From: Portulaca oleracea
Lineage: Eukaryota; Streptophyta; Magnoliopsida; Caryophyllales; Portulacaceae
Direction of reading: 5' to 3'
DNA: 64,000 bases
Assembly (NCBI GenBank): GCA_029582165.1
Contig: CM055868.1
Location: 23,559,891-23,623,890, forward strand
Positions 1 through 9,732 of this stretch are shown in pieces. The notes under the pieces were generated by a model. The model did not search any database. It had not been told where the DNA came from and was given only the letters and a program-made list of their open reading frames with translations. The position numbers and the translations under genes are program-made. Every line of letters starts with the position of its first letter. Positions within the stretch are counted from its first letter, which is position 1.

Positions 1-2037
1 CAAGAAAAGATCAAAGCTATCCAAGAATGGCCAACACCAAAGAGTATACATGAGGTACGATCATTTCATGGTTTAGCTTCTTTCTATAGAAGATTTATCA
101 AGAATTTCTCTACTATTATGACTCCTATGACCGAATTGTTGAAGCAAAAGGAGCATTCTTGGAGTAAAAGCGCTAAATTGGCGTTTGAGAGCATCAAAGA
201 AAAGTTGTGTAATGCACCTCTTCTAGTCTTGCCATGTTTTGACAAAGTATTTGAAGTAGAAGTGGATGCTAGTGGAGTTGGCATTGGTGCTGTCCTTACA
301 CAAGAGGGAAGGCCAATTGCTTATTTTAGTGAGAAGTTGAACGAGGCAAAGAGGAAGTATAGTACATATGATAAAGAGTTCTATGCCATTATAAGAGCTC
401 TTGAGCATAGGAGGCATTATTTGCTAAGTGGAGAGTTCATTCTTCATAGTGATCATGAAGCTCTCAAATTCATCCAAGGCCAACATAAGCTTAACCCACC
501 CCATGCCAAATAGGTTGAATTTATGCAAGCCTTTCAATTCGTGATCAAACACAAAGCCGGGCACTTGAATAAGGGTGGCGATGCTCTTTCAAGAAGGTAC
601 TTACTTACATATATTCTTGATTCTAATGTTGCTGGATTTGAGCATATTAAAGATTTGTATCAAGATGATCAAGATTTCAAAGAAGTGTATGTTTTGGCGA
701 AGAAACATCCCCATGAAATGTTTCATATTGAAGATGGTTTCTTATTCAAAGGGAATCAATTATGTATACCAAAGAATTCCTTGCGTGAATTGTTGATTCA
801 AGAGGTCCATGGAGGTGCTTTGGCGGGTCATTTTGGTATAGAGAAGACTTATTTGATGTTGAGAGATTATTACTTTTGGCCAAGTATGGTGAAAGATGTT
901 GAGCATATTGTGAAGAGATGTGGTACGTGCAATCTTGCCAAGTCACATGTGTTACCTCAAGGCTTATATACACCTCTACCTATCCCATATCATCCTTGGG
1001 AAGATGTGAGTTTAGACTTCGTTGTGGGTCTACCTCGAACTCAAAGAGGTAAAGATTCTATTATGGTGGTTGTAGATCGATTTTCAAAGATGGCACATTT
1101 TATACCTTGCAACACTACATATGATGCTACGAGAGTTGCTACTTTATACTTTGATGAGATTGTTAAGTTGCATGGTATACCCAAGACTATGGTGAGTGAT
1201 AGAGACTCTAAGTTTCTAAGTCACTTTTCGGTTACTCTTTGGAAGAAGATGGGAACAAAGCTCAAATTTAGTACGGCCTGTCATCCCCAAACGGATGGAC
1301 AAACTGAAGTTGTCAACCGTACCTTGGGAGCCTTATTACGAGCTTTGGTGAGTAAGGATGAGAAAAGTTGGGATACTTTGCAAAGTCATGCTGAATTTGC
1401 TTATAATCGGAGTCCAAATCGAGCTACAAAGTTATCTCCATTTGAAGTTGTGTATGGTAAGAACCCTCTCAAGCCCATGGATTTATCTCCTATATCTACA
1501 TCAACTAAATTCAGTTTTGAAGCTAATAAGAGAGTGGAGGAGATTAAGAAGTTACATGAGGAAGTTCGTGAAAAGATCATGAGGTATACTCAAAGGGTTG
1601 AAGAGAAGGTCAATCAAAAGAGGAAGAAGGTTATTTTCAAACCTGGAGACATGGTATGGATTCACCTCAAGAAAGAAAGGTTTCCAAATAGAAGAAAAGG
1701 GAAATTAAAACCAAGAAGTGATGGTCCTTTTGAGGTTATTGAGAAGATCGGAGATAATGCTTACAAGTTGAAGTTAGATGATGGTTATGAGGGAAGTTAT
1801 ACTTTCAATGTAAGTGATCTCAAACCTTATTATCAAGAAGGAGAAGAGATTCCAAGTTTGAGGGCAAACTTTTCTCAAGAAGGGGTGAATGATGCATATC
1901 ATACTTCAATGCATCAAGAGGAAGCTCTTAAAGACATCACAAACCTTCTACAACTCATTTCAAGTGGTTTCTCACATGACATCACGGGTATCTCCTACAC
2001 TAAGAGATTTTTGAGCTCCTTATCTCAAGAGTCTTGA
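1..2037 (+). pseudogene. pol: CRM-like gypsy pol, C-terminal half (RT end, RNase H, integrase), copy A0
   Basis: One reading frame runs from base 1 to the stop at 2035-2037, broken only by TAG at 511-513, where sister copies have tryptophan. Order: end of reverse transcriptase ([16 protein letters not shown], about 50-110), RNase H (catalytic Asp of VDAS at 265-267), then integrase. The integrase zinc finger has His codons at 808 and 829 and Cys codons at 919 and 928. The D,D35,E triad is visible: Asp 1015-1017 (LDFVVGLP), Asp 1198-1200 (VSDRDSKF), Glu 1306-1308 (GQTEVVN). A GPF-type C-terminal module follows (DGPFEVIEKIGDNAYKL) and no chromodomain is seen. The last 49 codons lie inside the LTR that begins at 1890. 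The integrase style, the lack of a chromodomain and the read-through into the LTR fit the CRM chromovirus clade; that lineage call is inferred from family knowledge. The gag and protease portions lie left of the window. Confidence 0.88.
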
Positions 2038-2911
2038 AGTTCTTATTCAGCCATATGATAGAGCTATTCTTTATGTACATTTTGGCTTTTGAATCTTTAG
2101 TATTGGAGTTGTATTTTAGGAGATATTGTATTTTCTTTAAAGTGATGTAATATGTGAGTGGGATGATGTAAGCCCTTAAGGGGCCTTTTCTTGGTAGGAG
2201 GTGACGCCTAAAGGGGGAGGATTTCCTATAAATAGACCCCCTTAGGTCCTTTGTAAACACATCTCATTCATATTGAAAATAAACACAATTCTCTCTAAAG
2301 TTGTCATGCTTTAGTTTTTCTAGCATTTTAGCTAGTTTTTCGACTTCCTTGAGGGGAACTCGACGAGAATCTTCTCATCTAGTCCAAGAGGGAGCAATCT
2401 TGGATGGTGCAAAGGAGGAGTTGGATATCAAATTGATTGTGGTGTGTCTTTATCAATCAAGGAGGTTTTCATTGCCATTTCTATCTTGTTCTTCGCATTT
2501 GACGAGTGGTTCTTCATTGTTGGTATGATCTTGGCTTTGTCTTTGTTTCTCTTGATTGTCATTTTAGTCATATGCATTAGAACTCTCGTCCTTAGCCTTT
2601 TCGTTTCATCCCATTGTTGATCATTTCATGCGTTCTTTGAGGTTTCAACAATCACAAGTTCTATCTTGTGAACGATCGTTTTCTTTCATTTCGTGTATGA
2701 TGGATTGTTTTTGATTCATTATGCATCATCTTGAACTTCATGTTTTGAACTCACGAATCAGCCTTTGAATCATCTAAATCATTCGGCCATAGTTTCCTAA
2801 AATTGTTCTTTGAATCGTTTATCTTTGAATCAACTAGTACAAGTTCTTACTTGTGATATGATCCTTGTTCTTTCTTGGCATTTTGGTTGTCTTGTGATCC
2901 ATTATGCATCA
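1890..2911 (+). repeat. LTR of CRM-like copy A0 (1022 bp)
   Basis: Begins TGATGCATATC and ends TTATGCATCA, the same ends as the other A-family LTRs here. A TATA box (TATAAATA, 2227-2234) and an AATAAA (2278-2283) mark the likely promoter and polyadenylation region. A purine-rich tract (about 1875-1889) precedes it. It is longer than the LTRs of A1 (855 bp), A2 (about 715 bp), A3 (722 bp) and A4 (857 bp), so it is a distinct subfamily. The pol stop lies 148 bp inside. Unusually, a primer-binding site follows directly, so internal sequence lies on both sides of this LTR. Confidence 0.9.
2227..2234 (+). promoter_or_regulatory. LTR TATA box (A0)
   Basis: TATAAATA in the middle of the LTR, about 45 bp upstream of an AATAAA at 2278-2283. 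This is the expected U3/R layout for element transcription. The position is inferred from the motif only. Confidence 0.6.
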
Positions 2912-3056
2912 ATTTGGTATCAGAGCCATGTTTAGTTGATTCTCCTTTGTTTCTTGCATGAATCTTGGACCTTGTTTCATCATATAATCACGTAAACATT
3001 GTCCAACCACACGCCATTTTGATAGTTCTTCCAAGAACTCATCAAGAACTCATAAA
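2912..3056 (+). other. Primer-binding site and leader remnant of an A-family element
   Basis: TGGTATCAGAGCC at 2915-2927 matches the 3' end of initiator Met-tRNA, the usual primer for these elements. The next 130 bp match the leader of A4 (61889-62040), including the AAGAACTCATCA short repeats. The leader stops at 3056, where element B begins, so no gag start follows. Confidence 0.85.
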
Positions 3057-4148
3057 TGATGTACATTTGCCTAGCTATATACATCAAGGCCTAGCTAAAG
3101 GACCTCTATCCAGCTAGAAGCTACAAATGTCTCCTTGGGTATCAACAACTACAAGGGTTTATTAGCTCAAGGAAGAAAGCATGAAGGACCTTGATGGTAT
3201 TCTAGCTTACATGGAGTTACTCTCACATTTGGAGGACATCAATGAGCATAAATAACTCTCAAGTCCTTATTGAGAAGTCATCTCTCACGGCAGCAAAGGA
3301 CTCCATCAAGTACAGTTCGGTATTTTGCTCTATAACTCTAGATCCATACATCTATTGAGGAAATCATCAAAAGACAGATTGGAGCTCTTTCAATAAGCTT
3401 TCCAATGGTTTTTGAATCAATGAAAACGGACAAGAATTGAAGAAGTTATAGCAATTTCTTTCTAGAGTTGTATTTTAGAGTTTATGATGTCATAAATAGG
3501 ATATATGATGTAATAGTTGATTCTTGGTTTCTTGAACCCTAGGTACACGTCCAAGGGGTCCCTAAAGTAGTATAAATAGACCCCCTAGGATGCCATTGTA
3601 TTCATTCAATTCAAGTCATTCAATAAATCAAAAACAAACACAAGGTGTTGTTTTCTCTCTAGTTTTGTGCTAGAACTTTCGTTTCTCTTGAGGGAGAACG
3701 AGTATCCCCTTCTTCTATTCTAAGATTGGCTATCTTAGATGGTGATAGGAAGGAATTGAAGAGTCTTGGAGGTGGTGTGCCTATATCCTTCAAGAGAGCT
3801 TCAAATCGCCATTATCATTCAACCATTCAAACGACATTCATCAAGAACTCATAAAGAATTCATCAAGAACTCATCAAGCATTCAATCATCTTCATTCATT
3901 CTTCAAACGTTCAAAGAGTGTCGTTCATCATCATTCTTCATTCGTCATTCCGTCATTCGTCATTCATCCATCGTTCATCAAACTTCAATTGATCTTGGTA
4001 AACGAATCACTCCATCTTTTCGTTTATCTTCATCCATTATCATTCATTTTTGGATCCTTGAGAACTTTGAGAAGCAAGATTCTTATCTTGGTTTTGAAAG
4101 ATCCTTAAATCGTGTGTAATGTGATCATCTTTGGTTCATTATGCATCA
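3057..4148 (+). repeat. Element B 5' LTR
   Basis: Begins TGATGTACATTTGCC and ends ATTATGCATCA; the terminal bases resemble A-family LTR ends but the body differs. A TATA box (TATAAATA) lies at 3571-3578. The downstream part is rich in ATTCATC and CAAGAACTCAT repeats (about 3830-3970), also found in A-family leaders. Near-identical to 19727-20818 and similar to the solo LTR at 21762-22826. Confidence 0.92.
3571..3578 (+). promoter_or_regulatory. LTR TATA box (B)
   Basis: TATAAATA is followed by AGACCCCCTAGG, the same context as in the A-family LTRs. It probably drives the B genomic transcript. Confidence 0.6.
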
Positions 4149-4152
4149 AAAT

Positions 4153-4164
4153 TGGTATCAGAGC
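4153..4164 (+). other. Primer-binding site of element B (initiator Met-tRNA type)
   Basis: TGGTATCAGAGC lies 4 bp after the 5' LTR end. It is identical to the first 12 bases of the A-family site, so B uses the same tRNA primer. Confidence 0.9.
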
Positions 4165-4425
4165 TTAGGAGATTGATTCTCTTAGTTCTTGATCCATCTT
4201 TTCACCATCTTTCCATCACAAACCCATCCCCACCATTCCCCCATCATCACGCCACCCATGAGTTCTTCCAAGAACTCATAAAGAACTCATAAAGAACCAT
4301 AAACTCCACAAAGAACCCATAGCCCAAACACAACCCGCCCCAAATACAAACCTCTCTCGTCCTTTACCCATCCAAAACCCCTAAACCATGAATCTTGCAA
4401 TCTTTTTACACCAAGATTGATCAAG

Positions 4426-5757
4426 ATGGACGATTCTAGCAAGAATTCCCAACGTGAGCTACAATGCTTGAAGCAACAACTTGATGATCTCACCAAACAA
4501 ATGGAAGAACTTGGGATTCTTCCAAAGGGATCAAGAAGCACAAAATCACGTGTGGTTCACTATTCTAAGGTTGAATATGAAGCACCTTATGAATGGAGTA
4601 AACGTTCCAGCAAGAAGAATGGAAATAAAGTTCAAGAAGAGTTCTTGCCCTACAAATACAAAGGAGATAACTTCAACAAGCTTGAAATAATGAAGCAAGG
4701 GAGCAAGGACGTGATTGAATATACCATAGAATTGACGGCAACTACTAAGTATGGCCTTAAGGAGAATGATCAAGACGTTTTGGTATGTTATACTCTTGGT
4801 CTTAATGATTACATTTGGTGTGTTGTTGTACATCAATCTTACGCAACTTGGAGGTTAAGTTCTTTAGCCCTTGATGTTGAAATAGAAGTAAAGAGTAAAG
4901 AACTTTGGGATAGAACTCATTTTGATCATGTTGAAAGTGTACGTCAAACGTCATCCTATGAGCAACCAGAATTTGGAAGTGAATCATTTGATGTATTTGA
5001 CGTGTATGATGATGTTCATGAAGTATGTGATAACCTAGGCATAAATGAGGAAGTTAATGTAGTATGTAGCGTGCCTAAAGATGAGTTTAAAGTGTATGAC
5101 AATCCATTGTATGAGGAGAATAATGAAGAGTTTCAAGTATATGACAACCCATTATATGAGGAGGAAGGCGTGAATGAAGAAGTTGAATTTGCCGAATGTG
5201 ATGTTTTTGTTGAAAATGAGCAAGTTCAAGAAGTATGTAGTAGCATGGCTAAAGAAGTAAATGAGGTACACATAGAGGAGGATCTTGAAGTAGAGGAAAT
5301 AGAAAAATTGAATGGAGGAGAGCTACGTGATGAAATGTGTTCATTGATCCAAGAAGGAGAAAGTTGTGCCATCATTGACGTTGACATTGATCTTGACCAA
5401 GATATTAGCCTCGCTACAACAAATGTCCAAGAATTGCAAATGAAGAGTTATTCACACCATGGAAATGATCTTCATATGGATCCAAGAAGTTTAGTAAGTC
5501 TTGCTTTTTACAAGATTTGCAAAGATTCATTATATTGCAATATTACTTCTATGGATTCTTATTATACTTTGTTGGAAGAATCAAAGTTGTATGATAGGAG
5601 TATCATGCTCCAAGAGGCGTCCTTATTACCACCTTGTGTCTCACGGCTCAAGGAGGATCAAAGTACTCTTATGGCACTTATTGAGAATAAGTATCATGAA
5701 TTTGAAGAACCAAGGAGTCTCATTTTTACACCAATGGAGGTCATAATGGGCCTATAA
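4426..5757 (+). CDS. Element B ORF1: degenerate Gag-protease-derived protein (443 aa)
   Basis: The first ATG of the open frame is at 4426. Residues about 5-35 form a predicted coiled coil, as at the start of A-family Gag. Residues about 68-160 align with the A Gag core (EEFLPYKYKGDNFNKL against SKFLPQSYVEDNYYKL; YTLGLNDYIW against YLIGLNDWIR). The CX2CX4HX4C zinc knuckle is absent. In its place is a long acidic stretch (about 177-297) with a duplicated VYDNPLYEE at about 223 and 238. Around 304-314, CSLIQEGESC aligns with CSLIIDGGSC of the A protease, with the catalytic Asp position occupied by Glu and a Gly replaced by Glu, so protease activity is unlikely. The frame is open throughout although the copy is only about 1% aged by its LTRs. 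A retained Gag-like structural role is possible but not shown. Confidence 0.75.
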   Translation: MDDSSKNSQRELQCLKQQLDDLTKQMEELGILPKGSRSTKSRVVHYSKVEYEAPYEWSKRSSKKNGNKVQEEFLPYKYKGDNFNKLEIMKQGSKDVIEYTIELTATTKYGLKENDQDVLVCYTLGLNDYIWCVVVHQSYATWRLSSLALDVEIEVKSKELWDRTHFDHVESVRQTSSYEQPEFGSESFDVFDVYDDVHEVCDNLGINEEVNVVCSVPKDEFKVYDNPLYEENNEEFQVYDNPLYEEEGVNEEVEFAECDVFVENEQVQEVCSSMAKEVNEVHIEEDLEVEEIEKLNGGELRDEMCSLIQEGESCAIIDVDIDLDQDISLATTNVQELQMKSYSHHGNDLHMDPRSLVSLAFYKICKDSLYCNITSMDSYYTLLEESKLYDRSIMLQEASLLPPCVSRLKEDQSTLMALIENKYHEFEEPRSLIFTPMEVIMGL

Positions 5758-5869
5758 AGGATCAAGATCCTTTACCATCACTTGTTCTCATTTGTGAATA
5801 TTTGGATGAAAGACAAGCACCATCAACAAGTGACCTCTCTCACTTATCTCTTTGCACGCTTTCTCTTCC
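5758..5869 (+). other. Inter-ORF gap of element B
   Basis: About 110 bp between the ORF1 stop and the first ATG of ORF2, which is in a different frame. One frame reads through much of the gap (KDQDPLPSLVLICEYLDERQ) before a stop at about 5871, so the gap may be former coding sequence for the protease-RT linker. No splice or frameshift signal is evident. Confidence 0.5.
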
Positions 5870-7411
5870 ATGAGTATTATCATGCATCAAAGGCTGCCAC
5901 CAAATCCTATGATTCATCACCGAATGGTCTATGCAAAGGATCAAGCACAATTCATGGATAACTACATCAATGTCCTTGATTCTCGTAGTATACAACATAT
6001 TTTGAAAGAGTATGTGCCATTGCAATGTAAAGAGAATGTATGTGTATACTTTGATAATATTTTTGTATGTAGTAGAAGTAGAAAGGAGTATGTAAATCCT
6101 TTGGAGTTAGCTTTAGCGAAGCATAAGAAGCCACAAGGAGAATTGGAGAAGTACTTGGAGAAATGTCCTTACCTCTCGTCCAAGAATATGTTATCTCACC
6201 ATATCTCATCAAATGGAGTAATTCAAGTCGACAAAAGGAAGAAAAGAATTATTCAAGAAGGGTCCATACTTGCATCTATACTTGAGGTACTATGTCTCTT
6301 AAAGGATGCTAATGATCGTCATATTCTTTTATTCCCTATTCTTGCATCATATTTGTTCATTACAAATGGAGTTGAGAAAGGCGAAGTCCTATCTCAAGGA
6401 AGTTGTCCCATGGATTATTTTGGTGAAATACCAAGTGGAGAAAAGAAGAATCTACGTGCTTATGGTTTAGCATTTATACTTGTTGCTATCATGAGGATAT
6501 TTGAGCAAAAGGATTATTATCTTGAAGGATTCATGCTTAAGCTTCGTGAATCTTACAAAGTATTGGAGTATGTTTCATATGAAGAGGAGATCACGTCATC
6601 ATCATGTTTTGAAATGAAGTACTTGATTCATTCATCAAAATCAAGTCACTTGGAGGAAGCAAGTCCTTTGACTAAAGGAAGTTTTCTAACGAGGAGATAC
6701 ATGTTTGATTCAAGAGTACTTAGTCTTGAATATATCAAGGAGTTGTATGAAGATGATGATGATTTTAAAGAAGTATACAAGGTATGTGAGAAGCATCCTC
6801 AACAATCCTTTTATATTGATCATGGATTTCTTTTCAAAGGGAATCAAGTGTGTATTCCAAGGAGTGGAATTCGTGAAATCTTGATCATGGAAGTGCATGG
6901 AAGTTCTTTTGATCATTTGGGTCTTCTCAATACGTATTACAAGATGAAGGAGTATTATTTCTGGCCTAGCATGATCGTTGACATTGAGCAAACGTTACAA
7001 TGTTGTGATATTTGCAATCCTTCTATACTATATGGAGATGAAAGCTTCAATTCTAAGGTTGAAGTACCATGGATTCAAGGAAGTCGTACTATTGTCTTCA
7101 TCATGAGTTACAAGCTTGTGAATCTATACTTTGAAGTTGAGAAGTTATATGAGATTTCTACAATCTCCATGAATAAACGAGATTTGAAGCACCATGATAT
7201 CATTGGATTATTCATGAGAAGACTTAGAAGAAAGTGGAAGTTCAAGTCAAGCATCAAAGGAATCTATGATGATTTCAAGGCATTCAAGAAGAGAAGTTGT
7301 AAACTCAAAAGAAGGAACACGAGAAGTGAAGTCAATAACACATATGGGAAGACATCTTATAAACAAGGAAGAAGAACTGTTATGTACTGGTTTAGAAGAA
7401 GTTTTGTCTAA
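5870..7411 (+). CDS. Element B ORF2: degenerate RT/RNase H/integrase-derived protein (513 aa)
   Basis: The first ATG is at 5870. Residues about 58-130 align with the end of the A reverse transcriptase, but the YFDD box reads YFDN (60-63), losing the second catalytic Asp, and upstream palm motifs are absent. Residues about 149-224 align with RNase H (DYFGEIPSGEKKNLRAYG against AYFSEKLNDAKRKFSTYD), with the VDAS Asp replaced. Residues about 280-384 align well with the integrase N-terminal region and keep the HHCC zinc finger (His 343, His 349, Cys 379, Cys 382). After it the D,D35,E core is not recognisable; the tail is Lys/Arg-rich (about 450-513) and stops before the LTR. No internal stop is present. 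A DNA- or RNA-binding product is one possibility; simple drift in a trans-mobilised element is the conservative view. Confidence 0.75.
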   Translation: MSIIMHQRLPPNPMIHHRMVYAKDQAQFMDNYINVLDSRSIQHILKEYVPLQCKENVCVYFDNIFVCSRSRKEYVNPLELALAKHKKPQGELEKYLEKCPYLSSKNMLSHHISSNGVIQVDKRKKRIIQEGSILASILEVLCLLKDANDRHILLFPILASYLFITNGVEKGEVLSQGSCPMDYFGEIPSGEKKNLRAYGLAFILVAIMRIFEQKDYYLEGFMLKLRESYKVLEYVSYEEEITSSSCFEMKYLIHSSKSSHLEEASPLTKGSFLTRRYMFDSRVLSLEYIKELYEDDDDFKEVYKVCEKHPQQSFYIDHGFLFKGNQVCIPRSGIREILIMEVHGSSFDHLGLLNTYYKMKEYYFWPSMIVDIEQTLQCCDICNPSILYGDESFNSKVEVPWIQGSRTIVFIMSYKLVNLYFEVEKLYEISTISMNKRDLKHHDIIGLFMRRLRRKWKFKSSIKGIYDDFKAFKKRSCKLKRRNTRSEVNNTYGKTSYKQGRRTVMYWFRRSFV

Positions 7412-7430
7412 GTTTGAGGACAAACTTTTT

Positions 7431-7444
7431 TAACCGGGGGAGAA
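7431..7444 (+). other. Polypurine tract of element B
   Basis: AACCGGGGGAGAA lies immediately before the 3' LTR start and would prime plus-strand synthesis. The A1 insertion separates it from the rest of the LTR at 19727. Confidence 0.75.
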
Positions 7445-7445
7445 T

Positions 7446-8300
7446 TGATGAATAATGGATCACAAGACAACCAAAATGCCAAGAAAGAACAAGGATCACA
7501 TCACAAGTAAGAACTTGCACTAGTTGATTCAAAGAAGAACGAAACAAGGACAATTTTAAGAAACTAGGAACGAACGATTTAGAAGATTCAAGGCTGCTTC
7601 GTGAGTTCTCAACAATGGCGTTCAAGACAATCAAGCGAATTCTCAATTAGCAAAAACAAGCGAGAACCAGAAAGGACCTTTGAATGACGAACTGAACAAG
7701 GTCACCTTGATAGAATGAGCAACGAAACTCCTCGGATTGATACAGCCACACCACAATCTTCAAGAGCTCCTACTCCTCCTTTCACCACCCAAGAATGCTC
7801 AATCTTGGATTAGAAGAGAAGATTTCACACGAAAAACCCAAAGGTAATTCGTTTTCTAGCTAAAACTAGAGAGAGAAACTAAAGCATCAACTTTAGAGAG
7901 ATTTGTGTTTATTATCAATATGAATGAATATATGTTTTACAAGGCACCCCTAGGGGTATTTATAGTAGAAGACCTACCCTTAGGCGTCACCTACAACAAG
8001 GAAGGGACCCTTTAGGGCTTACATCATCCCTCTCACACATTACATTACTTTAAAGAAAATACAATATCTCCTAAAATACAACTCCAATACTAAAGATTCA
8101 AAAACCAAAATGTACATAAAGAATAACCCTTCCACATAGCTAAGCGAGAACTTCAAGACTCTTGAGATAAGGAGCTCAAAAGTCCCTTAGTTTTGGAAAT
8201 ATTCGCGATGTCATGTGAGAAACCACTTGAAACAATTTGTAGCAGACTGGTAAGGTCCTTTAGGGCTTCCTCCTGATGCATTGAAGTATGGTATGCATCA
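7446..8300 (-). repeat. A1 3' LTR (855 bp)
   Basis: Reads TGATGAATAATGG at its left edge, with one change from the usual TGATGCATAATGG, and ends GTATGCATCA. The partner LTR is 18868-19722. The last 49 pol codons lie inside at 8153-8300. Confidence 0.93.
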
Positions 8301-9015
8301 TTCTCCCTTTCTTGAAAAGAGTTTGCCCTCAAACTTGGAATTTCTTCATCTTCATTATAATAGGGCTTAAGATCACACACATTGAAAGTACAACTTCCTT
8401 CATACTCATTTTCCATCTTCAAGCGATAAGCGTTATCACCAAGTCTTTCTAAGACCTCATAAGGACCTCCACCTCTCGGTTTCAATTTCCCTTTTCTCTT
8501 ACTTGGAAATCTCTCTTTCTTCAAGTGTAGCCATACCAAGTCTCCAGGCTTAAATATAACCCTTTTCCTCTTTTGATTCATTTTCTCTTCAACCTTTTGA
8601 GTATATCTCTTAATCTTCTCACGAACTTCCTCATGTAACTTCTTAATCTCCTCGACTCTTTTACTTGCTTCAAAACTAAACTTCGTAGATGTAGAGATAG
8701 GAGATAAATACGTGGGTTTAACAGGATTTCTTCCATAGACAACATCAAATGGAGATAACTTTGTAGCACGATTAGGACTTCTATTATAAGCAAACTCGGC
8801 AATGCTTAACAAAGTATCCCAACTCTTCTTTTCTTTATTCACCAATGTCCTCAACAAGGCTCCCAAGGTTCGATTGACTACCTCCGTTTGTCCATCCGTT
8901 TGTGGATGACAAGTCGTGCTAAACTTGAGCCTTCTTCCCATCTTCTGCCAAAGAGTAACCCAAAAGTGACTTAGAAACTTAGAGCCCCTATCACTCACCA
9001 TAGTCTTGGGTATGC
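8153..9015 (-). pseudogene. pol: A1 integrase core end and C-terminal domain, 3' fragment
   Basis: On the minus strand the frame begins at the A2 junction with IPKTMVSDRGSKFL and runs through GQTEVVNRTL (catalytic Glu), the GPY-type module (GGGPYEVLERLGDNAYRL) and the LTR-encoded tail ending SSLSQES. The joining N-terminal part is at 15015-15500, which ends at KLHGI. The longer open frame extending to 9196 is an artefact: its first 60 codons are A2 LTR sequence. Confidence 0.9.
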
Positions 9016-9732
9016 TGATGCATAATGGATCACAAGACAGCCAAAATGCCAAGAAAGAACACGGATCAAAACACAAGTAAGAACTTGCAAGAGATGAATC
9101 AAGAAGGACCTTTAAACAACGATCTGAACAGAGGCAACTTTGATAGAATGTGCAACGAAACTCCTCGGATTGATACAGCCACACCACAATCTTCAAGAGC
9201 TCCTACTCCTCCTTTACACCACCCAAGAATGCTCAATCTTGGATTAGAAGAGAAGATTTAACACGAAAAACCCAAAGGTAATTCGTTTTCTAGCCAAAAC
9301 TAGAGAGAAACTAAAGCATCAACTTTAGAGAGATTTGTGTTTATTATCAATATGAATGAATTGTCTTTACAAGAGACCCAGGGGGTCTATTTATAGGAAA
9401 ACCCCTCCCTAAAGACGTCACCCCAGCAAGGCCGCGTCACCCCGACAAGGCCCTTTAGGCGACACTTACAACAAAGGCCCTTTAAAGAAAATACAATATC
9501 TCCTAAAATACAACTCCAATACTAAAGATTCAAAAGCCAAAATGTACATAAGGAATAACCCTTCCACATAGCTAAATGAGAACTTCAAGACTCTTGAGAT
9601 AAGGAGCTCAAAAGTCCCTTAGTTTTGGAGATATTTGCGATATCATGTGAGAAACCACTTGAAACAATTTGTAGCAGACTGGTAAGGTCCTTTAGGGCTT
9701 CCTCTTGATGCATTGAAGTATGATATGCATCA
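9016..9732 (-). repeat. A2 3' LTR
   Basis: Starts TGATGCATAATGG and ends GATATGCATCA. A purine-rich tract lies next to it on the minus strand (9733-9747 as TTCTCCCTTTCTTGA on the plus strand). The end of the pol frame (9585-9732) is inside. Confidence 0.95.

Noticed and set aside
3766..4119. Serine/histidine-rich ORF of 117 codons in the B LTR
   Set aside because: It is the ATTCATC-rich untranslated part of the LTR and is repeated in the 3' and solo LTRs with frame changes.
8153..9196. A 347-codon frame beginning MKIVVWLYQSEEFRC fused to integrase
   Set aside because: The first 60 codons are A2 LTR read in the minus strand; the fusion is only the insertion junction at 9016.
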